Part shown: positions 1 to 64,000 of the stretch, one piece after another
Layout of the letters: every line of letters begins with the position of its first letter
Position numbering within the stretch: position 1 is the stretch's first letter
Source: Apostichopus japonicus
Taxonomy: Eukaryota; Echinodermata; Holothuroidea; Aspidochirotida; Stichopodidae
Direction of reading: 5' to 3'
Assembly: GCF_037975245.1 (NCBI RefSeq)
Contig: NC_092574.1
Location: forward strand, 11,931,213 to 11,995,212
Length of the DNA: 64,000 nt
Translations under genes and position numbers: made by a program
The notes under the pieces: model-generated
The model's database searches: none
Told to the model about the DNA's origin: nothing
Seen by the model: only the letters and a program-made list of their open reading frames with translations

Positions 1-119
1 ATGATAATATTACTGTTTTTCAACGCACTGGTAGACAAATTCACACTTTATCCCTGTTTTTCAATGGTATCTAAACTGTTCATGTTAGTGTAATATATTG
101 TTATATTGTTGTTTGCAGT

Positions 120-164
120 GCTAATTCCACATTTGCTGTATATGATGTTATCCTAAAAGTCTAA
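120..164 (+). CDS. possible terminal exon of an unidentified gene
   Basis: A stretch preceded by a pyrimidine-rich tract and TTTGCAG can be read in one frame as ANSTFAVYDVILKV followed by TAA, and an AATAAA signal lies about 30 bases after the stop. This fits the last coding exon and short 3' UTR of a + strand gene whose remaining exons lie left of the window. The peptide is too short to assign to a family. It could equally be a chance open stretch. Confidence 0.25.
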   Translation, partial: ANSTFAVYDVILKV

Positions 165-215
165 AACACCTGTCAAGATTGCATGTTGGTAAATAAAGAT
201 ATGTGTGTTTGGTAA

Positions 216-700
216 ATTTGACTCTCTCAATGTGTTCCTCTTGGTATAACGTTTATTTTTTCATCTAAATCTCTTTCATGTACAACAAATTCCTCTCCAC
301 ATAGGATTCGCCCAGGATCACAAATTACTTTAGCAACATATAGCAGCTTCATTTGAATACATAATTTTTACTTTCAATCACAACTTTTTACCGTGTATAC
401 AAACTGTTATTTGGTAAATTAACGGAAACATTCTGTCTAGAAACGAAAAAAGTTTGACCAATATACATAAAGTATTTTGAATTTTACATCACTTTTTCCA
501 TGTTGCCACATAAAATTCTACCTGAATAAATAGAAATGAATCTGTTTCTACACAAACCGTAGTTGTGCATTTACAGTTGCTGTTGTACACTGATGAAAAA
601 ACAGATGGAAACTAATTAAAAGCTTTTCTTTTGTAAATATACAGAGAAATTTTTTACAGTGTGTACTTGTGAGATCATTCCACTACATAAAACATGGAAT
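216..700. other. non-coding, nothing recognised
   Basis: AT-rich sequence after the AATAAA signal. I see no splice-bounded reading frame, RNA gene or repeat in it. Confidence 0.4.
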
Positions 701-715
701 GCGTAAAGTATAAAT

Positions 716-1755
716 CTACTCTACACATTCATCAAATACTCATAACATCAATTTTAGCTTTGTTAGACCACAAATGATCCAAGATGCAAAGTTTTGATGC
801 AAACCTGTTTCGGTATATACTGTACAACACTGTATCGTACTCCCTACTATTGACCCTCAAGTTGAAATATGATCCATCCCATTCAAAACATACCAAAATG
901 TCCACAGTAACATCCACATAATGTCCATCTATGAAACTAGTACAACAAAGAAAACTCTATAAACCTAATACTGGTTACCAGACCAAATACTCATAACATC
1001 AATTCTAGCTTTGTTAGACCACAAATGATTCAAGATGCAAAGTTTTGATGCAAAACTGTTTCGGTATATACTGTACAACACTGAATCATACTCCCCGCTT
1101 ATGACCCTGAAGTTGAAATATGATCCATCCCATTCAATACATACCAAAATGTCCACAGTAACATCCATATAATGTCCATCTATGAAACTAGTACAACAAA
1201 GAAAAATCTATAGACCTAATACTGGTTACCAGACCAAATACTCATAACATCAATTCTAGCTTTGTTAGACCACAAATGATTCAAGATGCAAAGTTTTGGT
1301 GCAAAACTGTTTCCGGTATATTCTGTACAACACTGTATCATACTCCCCACTATTGACCCTGAAGTTGAAATATGATCCATCCCATTCAAAACATATCAAA
1401 ATGTCCACAGTAAGGTCCACATAATGTCCATCTATGAAACTAGTACAACAAAGAAAACTCTATAGACCTAATACTGGTTACCAGACCAAATACTCATAAC
1501 ATCAGTTCTAGCTTTGTTAGACCACAAATGATTCAAGATGCAAAGTTTTGGTGCAAAACTGTTTTGGTATACTGTATATACTGTACAACACTGTATCATA
1601 CTCCCCACTATTGACCCTCAAGTTGAAATATGATCCATCCCATTCAAAACATATCAAAATGTCCACAGTAAGGTCCACATAATGTCCATCTATGAAACTA
1701 GTACGACAAAGAAAACTCTATAGACCTAATACTGGTTACCAGACCAAATACTCAT
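716..1755. repeat. tandem repeat, about 251-bp unit, four copies
   Basis: The string CATAACATCA recurs at about 741, 992, 1243 and 1495, giving periods of 251, 251 and 252. The flanking sequence (TTAGACCACAAATGAT, CTAATACTGGTTACCAG) repeats with few differences. A fifth copy starts near 1753 but diverges at once. The short open frames here, which encode nearly identical peptides, are by-products of the repeat and are not genes. Confidence 0.9.
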
Positions 1756-2035
1756 TCAATGTCAATGTTGAATAGCATTGTAGATGATTCTGTATCCCCC
1801 CACACACACACAATTGACTTCCGACAGTATATTGAACAACACCTGGCCGTTGGTGGTCATCAGTCAATGGTTTATTTGAAGCCATGTTGTGCTCTTCAGG
1901 CATGCAGGGATTATAAGTTGCAACTACCATCTTTCAACAAAATAAATGTGTAAGCATTGGAAGGTTTCCAGTAAAGGTCCCCATTGGAGCCCATGCATGT
2001 TTATTATGTATAAATACAGGGTTTCCCCCACACTA

Positions 2036-2410
2036 TGTCCCGTACGTCACATTTTGTCCCGTACGTCACATTTTTAATTTTGATAATTAGATTTGCTGTG
2101 AATATTTTTTTCTATTTTTTTGGGATGGATTTTGTTGAACAATGTTCTTAATTAGATCTTTACAGAATATCACCAAAAAAAAATTGTTCGTCCATATCAA
2201 AACTTGAAAAAAAAGTGCTGAAAATTGTGACGTATGGGACATCAGTATTTGGACACTAGCTAATTAGCATATTTAATTGATGAAGCCCTAAACATATGTC
2301 AAAATTATTGGAAGGAATGTTGTATCATGTCCCACATAACTTATATTCAATAAGTTCATATTGCTGGCAGGGAAATAGTATTCCAAATGTCCCGTACGTC
2401 ACACTGCAAT
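2036..2410. repeat. repeated and inverted TGTCCCGTACGTCAC motif
   Basis: TGTCCCGTACGTCAC occurs in direct orientation near 2036, 2056 and 2388, and in inverted orientation near 2227 with one substitution. The arrangement suggests a small palindromic or MITE-like repeat. No clear ends or target duplication could be fixed. Confidence 0.45.
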
Positions 2411-2574
2411 TTGAATTTATGCAAATTAGTCGGCTGTAATTGTTCGAATAGGCAAAACAATTAAAAAAAATTATGAAAATCTGAAACTTCAATAATTCAG
2501 CTTTAACATGACACCAAATTTAGGGTGCTTCAGTAAAGTTTGAAATTTGGCTTCTAGGGATACAATAGCTTGGA

Positions 2575-3095
2575 CCTGCCCTACAGTGCCTATTCGTGAT
2601 GAAAGCTTTCAAATATTAAATTACATTGAACATTTCCCTTACATTATGTTACTGAAGCAATGAAACATGTTAATGTGTTGTTTGTGTTTTTGGTGGAAGG
2701 CGAGGCTTAACTAGGTGCTTGTACGGGATGTACACTGATTGTGCAGTACCTACTGTAGCTGCCTACCTTAGTAGACCTGCAGTAGATTCTAGTACAGTGC
2801 CTATTAGTGATGAAAGCTTTCAAATATTAAATTACATTGAACATTTCCCTTACATCTACAGTATAGTTTTTGTAGTATGTTACTGAAGCAATGAAACATG
2901 TTCATGTGTTTTTTGTGGCCTTTGATTATATATTGTACATAGTGTTTGTTACTGGAGCCATGAAACATGTTTCTTGTGGCCTTTGGTAATATATATGCGA
3001 ATAATATAGTGTTTGTTACTGGAGCAATGAAACATGTTATAAGTTTCTTGTGGCCTTTGGTAATATTTTGTATGGGAATAATATAGTGTTCAAGT
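2575..3095. repeat. degenerate local duplications
   Basis: A block starting CAGTGCCTATT (about 2585) is copied near 2795. From about 2880 onward a roughly 70-bp unit with GTTACTGGAGCAATGAAAC and TTCTTGTGGCCTTTGG recurs three times. No coding signal is seen. Confidence 0.7.
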
Positions 3096-3302
3096 TGTTG
3101 TTCCGCAGCTATGTAGGCTCTGAAATTTGTCTCAGTTTAATTACTTGATCGGTTCTTGTTTTACACATGTATATCCACACTTACATAGCAACTTGATCGA
3201 CTGGCATCTTTGCGATGCAGTACTGGTCCGATACATTTTCCTTGTATACTTTGTCCACACAGTGCGCCTGTTAAATACTGTTTATTCTCATTTTCTCTTT
3301 AG

Positions 3303-5886
<2,584 letters not shown>

Positions 5887-6527
5887 TTTCTTTTTGTCTC
5901 ACATTAAAGGACCTGTACTGTACTTGAACCTCAAGTTTTACCTTCATGGAAGTGATTTCAGGAAACATTGCGACCTTTACAATCTTTGCAGGTCCCGAGT
6001 TGTATGCCTTGGGCACTGTGCCATGTAGATGAAAAACACACACATACACACAGAGCCCCAGGTAACCGTAGTGACCAGAAAATACCGGAAACTGTATCAA
6101 CAATATCTATTCAGGCAGACGAACTCCTTTCGCATATAAAATGGATACATCAAAATGTTTATTGGCAGCAAGTAGAGTCAGACTGATGAAATAGATCATC
6201 CAAAATTAGGAAGAAAAAGACAGGCCAATACCATAACGGCTTCACTGTTGCTTGTTTGTTTTATAATCCATCTTGTAAACTTGAAGGAAGTCGAATTGAT
6301 CCTTAAAGTACGTTCACGCTGTCAGGGTCTCAATAGAGATATGTTTTTTTTTCCCGGGTTCAAGCACTTTGAGCAGTCTGGGACTTATGTTGACTAACGT
6401 GATTTCAATCACTCTTTTTACGCCTGACGAAGGACCAGGGTGTCCGAAAATTTGTGTAGCGTGTAATTATTTCTATTCTATTCTAAATATTATATTGGAT
6501 TTAAAGGCATTACATGTTATCCTCTTC

Positions 6528-6529
<2 letters not shown>

Positions 6530-6602
<73 letters not shown>
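6530..6602. repeat. (TA)n microsatellite
   Basis: About 36 TA units, 38 bases from the donor of SUMO exon 3. Confidence 0.95.
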
Positions 6603-6605
<3 letters not shown>

Positions 6606-6639
6606 GCTAGGTAGACTAAAAACGATCCTGCTTTCATAC

Positions 6640-6717
6640 CTGCTTATCACAGTATGCTTTCTTCAGCTTCCTCAAGGGTGTTGACCTTTTGATTTTAAAT
6701 TGAACGGTTGAACCTTC
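6640..6717 (-). CDS. SUMO: SUMO exon 3
   Basis: Bounded by TTCTTGCAG and GTATGA; 26 codons beginning [20 protein letters not shown]. Contains the VQFKIK strand that binds SUMO-interaction motifs in this family. Confidence 0.92.
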
Positions 6718-8712
6718 CTGCAAGAAAAAATATGTAAGATGGTGTTGGTAAACTAATTATCTCTCACAACATCCACTCGTAAACAGGAAATTCTACTGTT
6801 TAGTATACATTAGTGATGGGAACGAGTACCACGGGACCGACCGAAAAGAAATTACTAACCAGTACACAGTAGTACATAGTGCAAGTATGATATCGTGGAG
6901 TCGTACTTTAAAGGTGCCAAAACTGTCTTGTCAGAAATTGTAAATTGTCTTGCATCAAATTGCTTAATTTGAGCAATTAAATACAAGTATATCCCCACAA
7001 ATGCTTCAAGGAATTCAATCACTCAAATCCCATTTTCACGAGTGCTGTGGTTGATGTCATTACCTCATGATGTCAGCTTTGCATAAGTTGTATTAGATAT
7101 AGCTAAATAATAACTAAAATGAGTCAAACGTTGGAATGATCAGCAGGCAAATGGTTTGACAAGCTACAGTAAATGATGTTATGTTATTACATGTCTTTAA
7201 TACAAAGAAAGATTGATACTCACAGAACCAATTACCCTCAGGGTGATGTGTTCTGATTCATCTTTCACATCCTACAGACAAAAAAAAACAAATTGGAGAA
7301 AGTAACATTTTTGACAAAAAAGTCAGAAAAAATTATATACGCAGGTTATATGTACGCCTAGCCCACGTATGATAAATTGCAGTGCGGTATGAGTCCGGGA
7401 ACTATTGGTTCACAAAATATACTGTCATACCAGAACTTAAATTCATCACAGGGCAATGCTTAGGGCGATACAAATACAAAAAATGATATGACCGAAAGGA
7501 CTGAACCCCATTTTCCACTAAACAATTCCATTTAAAGTTGAAGGGTTGGGCGTTATTTGCCAGTTCTGTGTGCCGTGTACCAGTGTCTTTCCATAAGAAT
7601 CCAAAGATCATTAAAGGGCTCGAGTAGTGAGAGATGGTTAAGGAACTAGTCTGTAGAATACTTTACATTAAGTACTTTAAAAGGAGAGAAAACACTTCAT
7701 GTCAGATACAAAAAAAAAGGAAGAAAAAAAAAGAAAACATTAGTATTACTCTAAAACGGAGAGACAATACTCCATTACTCTTTCGGCCATGGCGGAAAGG
7801 TACATTTAAGGTATGGATTTGACCTTGGTGTACAGGAATGTATCAGGGAAGCTTTCTCTGATAAGGAAAGTATACACTGCTTCAAATGTGAAGGTTCGCT
7901 GGATAGCCTGAATTGTAGTTAAGACAAGATTGGGGAGTTGATGCACTGTACATGTTGATTGAATAGTTTGAATTGTAAGTTCATAAGTGTTGATACATGA
8001 TTGTCTTCAAATATATAATAGTTAGTTGAATAAATGGAATTAAATAAGGCTGATAGTTTATTAAAAAGTACGATTCTGATTGTAGGTTTAAATGACTGAT
8101 TTTGTGGATTTTTCGTTGCTTGGTATAGTTCATATACAAATTAATGGCGGAATGGCACATTTTCTATGGCGAAAATAGCACATTTTCTATGGCGGAATGT
8201 ACCGATGGAGGAATGACACGTCCCCCGCCTATAGTAGTACAGCAAAACAGTAAATTGCTCAATCATTGATGTTATGTGCCTACTTTCGTGAATTCATTTA
8301 GGCCTACGTTACTATGTCTGTGTCTAGATAATAACCTTGCGTTTGGAGAAAATTCATTTCAGTTCAACTTATATTTCCGAAAGGCATGGAATCGAGGTTA
8401 TTGTTCTGGAAATGCTTATTTCGATTCGCGAATTTCGGATCGCTGCTGTGTGCATGTTGTAACACTAGGCCCGTGTTCCTACCGTTGGGCATGTTCGAGC
8501 CCAACGGCCGGTTATAGACTTCCTAGCCTAGGCCTATATCATTGTGACTAATCGGTTAGGCCTAGCCTAACTTTTGTTAGCTTTGTTTACAAGGAACAAA
8601 AAAATATTGTTCTCGATGTTTGGTGTAGGAGTTAGACTCATATATCACATTGGGTGGTGAACTCCTCAACAGCACATGCATGGTGATACATTACCTTTTT
8701 CTGCTCAGACAT
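6640..8712 (-). CDS. SUMO: SUMO (small ubiquitin-like modifier), 5' three coding exons
   Basis: Three phase-0 exons on the - strand join to [20 protein letters not shown] and then [20 protein letters not shown], ending KKAYCDKQ. This is the N-terminal tail and first half of the ubiquitin fold of SUMO-2/3-type proteins, which are conjugated to lysines of nuclear proteins. Exon breaks fall where animal SUMO genes have them. The expected fourth exon (second half of the fold, FDG motif, C-terminal QTGG) was not found between 6640 and the left edge, which instead carries + strand coiled-coil exons. It may lie beyond the window, or the locus may be a broken copy. The reading frame of the three exons is intact. 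Confidence 0.9.
7224..7271 (-). CDS. SUMO: SUMO exon 2
   Basis: Bounded by CTGTAG and GTGAGT; 16 codons, [16 protein letters not shown]. The ITLRVIGS strand is the first beta strand of the SUMO fold. Confidence 0.9.
8695..8712 (-). CDS. SUMO: SUMO exon 1 (start codon)
   Basis: ATG TCT GAG CAG AAA AAG followed by the donor GTAATG. The upstream sequence (to about 8900) is unusually GC-rich for the window, as expected of a housekeeping promoter. Confidence 0.8.
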
Positions 8713-8900
8713 TTTGACAGGATAGATGAAATAAACGCCGGCGGTTGGTTGACTGCGTGCTGACTTCCCGCACTTCGTCTTCAGGGCATACACTAGCAAG
8801 TACCAATGCCGCTTCACATGCCATAGGTCGGATCCGATCTTCGCGGTGCTAGAGTATGGCGCGCCGTATGTATTACATTATTTATGTTGTCGTCGCGGAG
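8713..8900 (-). promoter_or_regulatory. probable SUMO promoter and 5' UTR region
   Basis: The roughly 190 bases upstream of the SUMO ATG are GC-rich and contain several CpGs, unlike the surrounding AT-rich DNA. No TATA box was recognised. Inferred from position and composition only. Confidence 0.3.
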
Positions 8901-9004
8901 ACTTAGGTAGTCATATTGAAGTGATCTGGATAAATCCATGTCGATTAGATTCATAGCATAAAACGCGAAATGTCATGTCAGATGCATGCTCTCTAATACG
9001 AATA

Positions 9005-9440
9005 TGTAAGAAAGACGATAATCCAAGTTCAACGATGATATTCCAAGTTTTTCGAGCGATGATACAGGTTTATCGTTGAGGAACCTGGATTTTCGACCTG
9101 TAATGCAAGTTAGGTTTAGCGGTTGATACTACAGATTTTGCGACCGATAATCCAAGGTTTTCCATTGATAATGCAAATGTATATGGACGATAAACCTTCT
9201 TCCTTTCTTTTTATCCTAGCGACAATCCAGATTTATCTTTTCTGTTGAAAACCTAAGAGATAAATTTATTAGTATATAGATATTCCAGGTTAATCGTGTC
9301 GCTCATCCGGGTTTTTCGACCGAAAATAGGTTTATCACCAGATAATCTTAGATTATCAGTCGAAAGCCTGGATTTTTGACGTAAACCTGGATTTTCGATG
9401 AAAAGCTGGATTATCGGCAAAAACCGTTATGGACATCGTA
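9005..9440. repeat. degenerate short repeats (GATAATCCAGGTTTTTCGAC-like)
   Basis: Variants of GATAATCCA, CAGGTTTATCG and TTTTCGACC recur every 25-35 bases, in irregular order and both orientations. Looks like an old, decayed minisatellite. Confidence 0.55.
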
Positions 9441-12400
9441 ATGCTGATATATTCGAGATATTCCAGGTTCATGGATTGGTAATCAAGGGTTTTAAACTGT
9501 AAACCGGGAACATTCATTATTAGGCATTTGGTCTGCCGCATACGAGTATCAAGCGTAATAGCTGTTCCTTCCATGGGATTCGTGATTCACATTTAAAAGG
9601 AAAGAGGACTGGGGTTGAGAATGAATTAGTTAGAATTCGTGCCCAGGCTATATATTGGGTGACTTATCCTTAAAAGTATCACAAATATACATCATGACAC
9701 AAACACACTTACACACGCATGAGAGCCAAAAATACGCGACGCATCGTCAAATTGATAATAGAAATTTTTGTATATTTCTGAAACAAACAACTGTTGAACA
9801 TTTAAACTATAACTGTACCAAGATTATCAGTTTAGGAGCATATTGCGCTTAAGTACCATTCCTGCATACCATTAATTATGACCCGTTAGCTGCTCAAGTT
9901 AAACATGCACCTAACATATTTTGCGCGAAAATCGTCTCGAATGTTACCAAATTTAGCAAAAGGATGAACGTTTTCGTCAGCAAAATGGCTAAGTATCTAA
10001 CGATAAGTCATATAAACGTTATATGTATTACATATGCATTGTTCATGCATAAAGGTCACGTTGGGCTGCCTCAGTACTGCGCAATAAGTGTTTATTTTCG
10101 GAATTACTGACCACCCCTTATACTGTTCCAGTGTGCGAACGCCGTTTGATGCACACATCAGTCGCACATGTTCGGTTTATAGGTTTATAGGCTCCAGTTT
10201 GGTGACTACGGTTTGTCCTTAAGTTGCCAAATGGTTTCCGTTTGCTCCTTGAATCTCAAACATCGGTTGTTAAAACTTCTACCCAAATATGCTAGGTAAC
10301 TCACACAATATTTGTCAGCCATATATAGTCCTGTTTTACTGCCTCATGATTTATCTAATCTCACAATCATATCGAGGTAATAAACGGATGATTTGGATTC
10401 ACGAAGAGCAATGAAAAAGGAGGCAATATGTTTGTATCAATTCACCTAAATATTTGATTATACAATTTCACATGTAGTTTAGGCCACCTTGCTTAAAGTC
10501 TCTTAGTGAACCATTCACCTTGCAGTAGCTGTTGTATAGTGAAATCGTTATGACGATCTATTGTTTCATATCAAAGATTTATATGGTTAATGTTTATTTC
10601 CAGTTGCCATCGGAATTTGATTATGCGTAATATATCAATCAGAAACTAACATTGAAATATGTCATATTATTTCAGAGGTCTTTCTTAATTGTTTCATTGC
10701 AAGACGTTAGGTAAATAACACACCTCGTATTATGTTGACAAACTCCGGTGCAATTTTACTGTTTTAAAAACTTTCCTGCATTTAAATACAGAATTTGCCC
10801 CTACTTGATACTACAAGTCATAGTTTTACTTAATCAACATGATTAAAGTAAATCCAAACCCCTCTTTAATCGCATTCACCCTAGTTAATCCTTTCAATAA
10901 TGTTTAGAGAACAAGTTACAAAACTGGTTTAAAAGGTGAGTTTTGATGTTGATCCACTTCCCCATATTAACCTGTCAGCCCATTCACTAGCTGTTGTGAG
11001 TTTCGTCTCAGATGACGTGGATTCAGCATTAAGTTGAAAATCTATACTTTTAAAGTAAATTTTATTTGTAAATATGTGAAATAATTAAGTATTTTTGTTA
11101 ATTAATTAATGAGATGTCTTCTTTGTCGTCTATATGTAGACCTAATTCGTTTTAAGAGCCATCTAAAATAACAAAGACGCCTTTATATCATGAAAAGTTC
11201 ATATTCGCGTATTTATTGTTATATAAATCGGCACATTTTAAATGTTTTTAATATCTTCGTCAACTTGCATTCTCAAAGAAGATTTTTAGTACATATTCTT
11301 ATATTTAGTACATGATCATAGAACCATCCCCTAAGAGCGTATGTGCCCAAATGCTAAAGGATAGTTGCGACATATTGCTAATAATTTAAGTAAAGTGTAG
11401 CATAAGTTAATCTTCGTTAGCCGAAATAAAGATAAACTTCATATTGAAAAAGAAATGCGCTTCGTAAGAACACCAAAACATGCATACTTTGGTCTCGTTC
11501 TGCCAACACATACTTTCAATTGGTCGTTCTGCGTTCAACTTGACGGATAGGTACAGAGTGCGTCAAAACAACGGATGCTCCTCTTGCAGTTTTAGATATT
11601 ACTCTGTTAAAATTCTTTTAATAATTGAAGTTAACTTCTGTAGTAATTAACGCGTCACATTCAGTTTCTAAATACGAAATCCGGCAGAGAGAAACAGATC
11701 GCTTAAATTGTTTAGGAAATGAAAACTTTTTAAAGATTCTTTTGAAGTCTTATTGTAACCTAATTGTGTATTGGACTTTTATACAGTACATAGGTTGTAT
11801 TAGAGAACGTGTATGCATATACTTTTATGTAATATCTGGTGCGTTTGTTAATGCAGTATGCATGCGTAAAGCTTAACCAGCTCGCTTCCAAGTATATAAG
11901 GGTAGAATTAACAGGAAAGCTACCAACTCATGTTAATCAGCATTCTTGAAGCATTCAGTGCAAGGCATACAGAATTTGCTATCTGCAGGTTAATTGTGAC
12001 GAATGACGAGGAAAGATATGAGGATTGAGGCTTTCGGGGCGTTTGGGCCTTGATAGATACGGGGAAAGGAAATGTCGGTTCCTGCCTGGAATCATGGAAA
12101 TTTATATTTACCCCTTTTGCAGTTTGTTTGAAAAAAAAAGAAGCTCATAGAAAATAATTTTGAGAAACATTACTTTATTGTCAAAGACAAAGCTATATAA
12201 CTATAGCACTGTTCATGAGATGTTTAGCCTACTACTACCACTTACACATTTAAAAAAGCTCGATTAATTAGTTTTCAAAAAATCATCGAATATCTACTTC
12301 AAACTAATAACTAGAAGTATAGTTAATTGATGGCGAATCACTTCATTAAAATTCTTTAGGATGTCTCTTGTTCCAAAGATTTCCACCTTCCGGTTGCAGT

Positions 12401-13887
12401 TTGCAATCTCGCTCATTGGTCCCAAAGTGATACATATCCTTAATTGACCTTACTTCTCTTGATATATCCTATTCATGGGATCAAACAAACGACAAAACGA
12501 CATATTGATTTATAGCATGGCGACATTAGACTTAAAACAAAACTGCAGATTATTTATTGAAAGCAATTCTCCGTTCTCTTGTTATAAGAGGAAAATACAT
12601 AAAATGAAATCTAGGAAAGTTGTAAGACATGCTACCCGGCTAAGTTTAACTCTAAAATTATGGATAAAAGTGATTGGAAAAATAGATTATTAATAGCAAT
12701 ACCAGCTGCCACATATTCTCTAAATAATTTTAATTCCAAGTTGCTGCTTCAGGAATTAAAATTCAACGCGTTTCAATTAGTTGCAGCCACTGTTACCATC
12801 GCGGATAGGTATTCGGACTTCCCTGTGATATTTATTTCTCCAACGTGTCATGATTGAATTGTTGTCAATGACGTAGCGATACCTACAGATAAATAAAAAC
12901 AGAGGTTTAGACGGTTGGTGGTAGTATAATGAGATGTTGTGATACTGGACCTAAGCATTTGTACTATACACCCAATAAGTAGTGATTACCATCCACAAAA
13001 GTATATATATATATGTATTGCAGACAACGCTTACATTTCTAACCAATTAGTGAGCTGTTGGCCTTAAAAATAACTGCAGACATGTTCGGCTAATTTTATT
13101 ACTTTTGAAACTAAAGGAAAGTTTTCTCTTCATGATATCAAAATCTCATGTCTTATTAAAGTAAAGCACGTAAAGATATAGCCATGTTACACTGAAAAAG
13201 AACCACTTGCGTACCAGCATTGAAGACCACACTGTATTCATATTATTCGTGGTAATTCTGGGAACAAGGCAATTTTCCTATGTGTGATATAACTGTTAGT
13301 CGAAATGTTACTATCACAAGCATTATATATAGTCATGACTTATTTCACAGAGTATCCCAGTGGTAGAAAGTACGACATGTAAATTGTTATCTTATTATCA
13401 CATAAATGAAGATTTTGTTTGAAACACTAGACATTGTTGATGGTTACTTATTCCCACCAGACAAACTGTATACTTTACTCAAATACATTTATCACACGCC
13501 TATATCTTTTCTACTAAAATGTTAGCGGGTTTTCCTTGAAATGTTTCAAAAAAAGTTCACAATTAGACATCATAAATTCAACAGACAGACAAGATTAACT
13601 AGTATGGTATTTCCCTAATGTTGCGGTTCATTAATTAAGTAACATAATAAACTTACAATGTATACCAGTATTTTGTCCATTATGCCTGTCTATTTGCAAG
13701 AAAAGTAGCTACAAATATGCTGTTAAGAGACATGTCTTCGCAAATGTGTAAAACAAATTCAGTTTGTCAACGGACAACCCATCTAATGAAATTCAAAGTT
13801 CGCCTCTTGTCATCGTTATATATATGTTACAGTATTACGTAACATAACATATCATGTTATGCTTCGTTGGCATCTACATACACTCAC
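9441..13887. other. non-coding, downstream region of the C3-like gene
   Basis: Should hold the last coding exon and 3' UTR of the C3-like gene, which must lie between the exon at 13888 and the SUMO promoter. I searched the - strand for a splice-bounded frame with the Trp/Cys pattern expected at the end of a C345C domain and found none convincing. No RNA gene or other gene seen. Confidence 0.4.
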
Positions 13888-63965
<50,078 letters not shown>

Positions 63966-64000
63966 CTGTAACATGAAAAGAAACATGAGTAACGGTAGGT

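Noticed and set aside
12336-12480. Candidate last exon of the C3-like gene (KDMYHFGTNERDC...NLWNK before TAA)
   Set aside because: The acceptor that gives this frame does not match the phase left by the exon at 13888, and the Cys/Trp spacing does not fit the end of a C345C domain.

Overview
The window looks like nuclear DNA of a marine invertebrate deuterostome, most likely an echinoderm of the sea-cucumber type. This is inference: split genes with GT/AG introns, a lineage-typical C3-like complement gene, very AT-rich introns full of (TA)n tracts, and many DNA transposons. No bacterial or organellar features were seen.

Layout. From 1 to about 5.9 kb on the + strand there is a possible 3' end of an unknown gene, a 251-bp tandem repeat, and four or more exons of an unrecognised coiled-coil protein. 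From 6.6 to 8.7 kb on the - strand lie the first three coding exons of a SUMO gene; the exon for its C-terminal diglycine half was not found. From 13.9 kb to the right edge, almost the whole window is one - strand gene: a complement C3-like thioester protein. I could assemble 31 coding exons (about 4.26 kb, about 1420 codons), nearly all phase-consistent, from the MG2/MG3 region to the C345C/NTR domain. The first exons lie off the right edge and the last exon was not found. It has a tetrabasic beta/alpha cleavage site, an anaphylatoxin-like region, the GCGEQ thioester and the catalytic His in an IHKEM motif.

The most striking insertion sits in one late intron of that gene. A 15.9-kb DNA transposon (22276-38222) has CACTG...CAGTG ends, matching terminal inverted repeats and a TA target duplication. 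Its orientation is antisense to C3. It carries two genes: an intronless C2H2-zinc-finger DDE-type transposase and a five-exon gene of the family usually annotated as 'SAMD3-like'. Both carry one visible lesion: a stop codon in zinc finger 2, and a TG-dinucleotide expansion in exon 4. Nested in an intron of the second gene is a 2.1-kb element with GCGTATCC-type ends. Nested in that is a 378-bp hAT-like MITE with a perfect 8-bp target duplication.

A second CACTG-ended element (58438-63225) occupies the second C3 intron seen here. It has dense TTAGTCGG-type subterminal repeats and contains a 1.5-kb foldback element built from about 147-bp modules. Other introns hold tandem repeats (71-bp, 123-bp, about 80-bp), long (TA)n tracts and tRNA-like SINE fragments.

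The host genes (SUMO, C3-like) and the transposon genes are functionally unrelated. The two transposon genes are probably the mobility machinery of their element.
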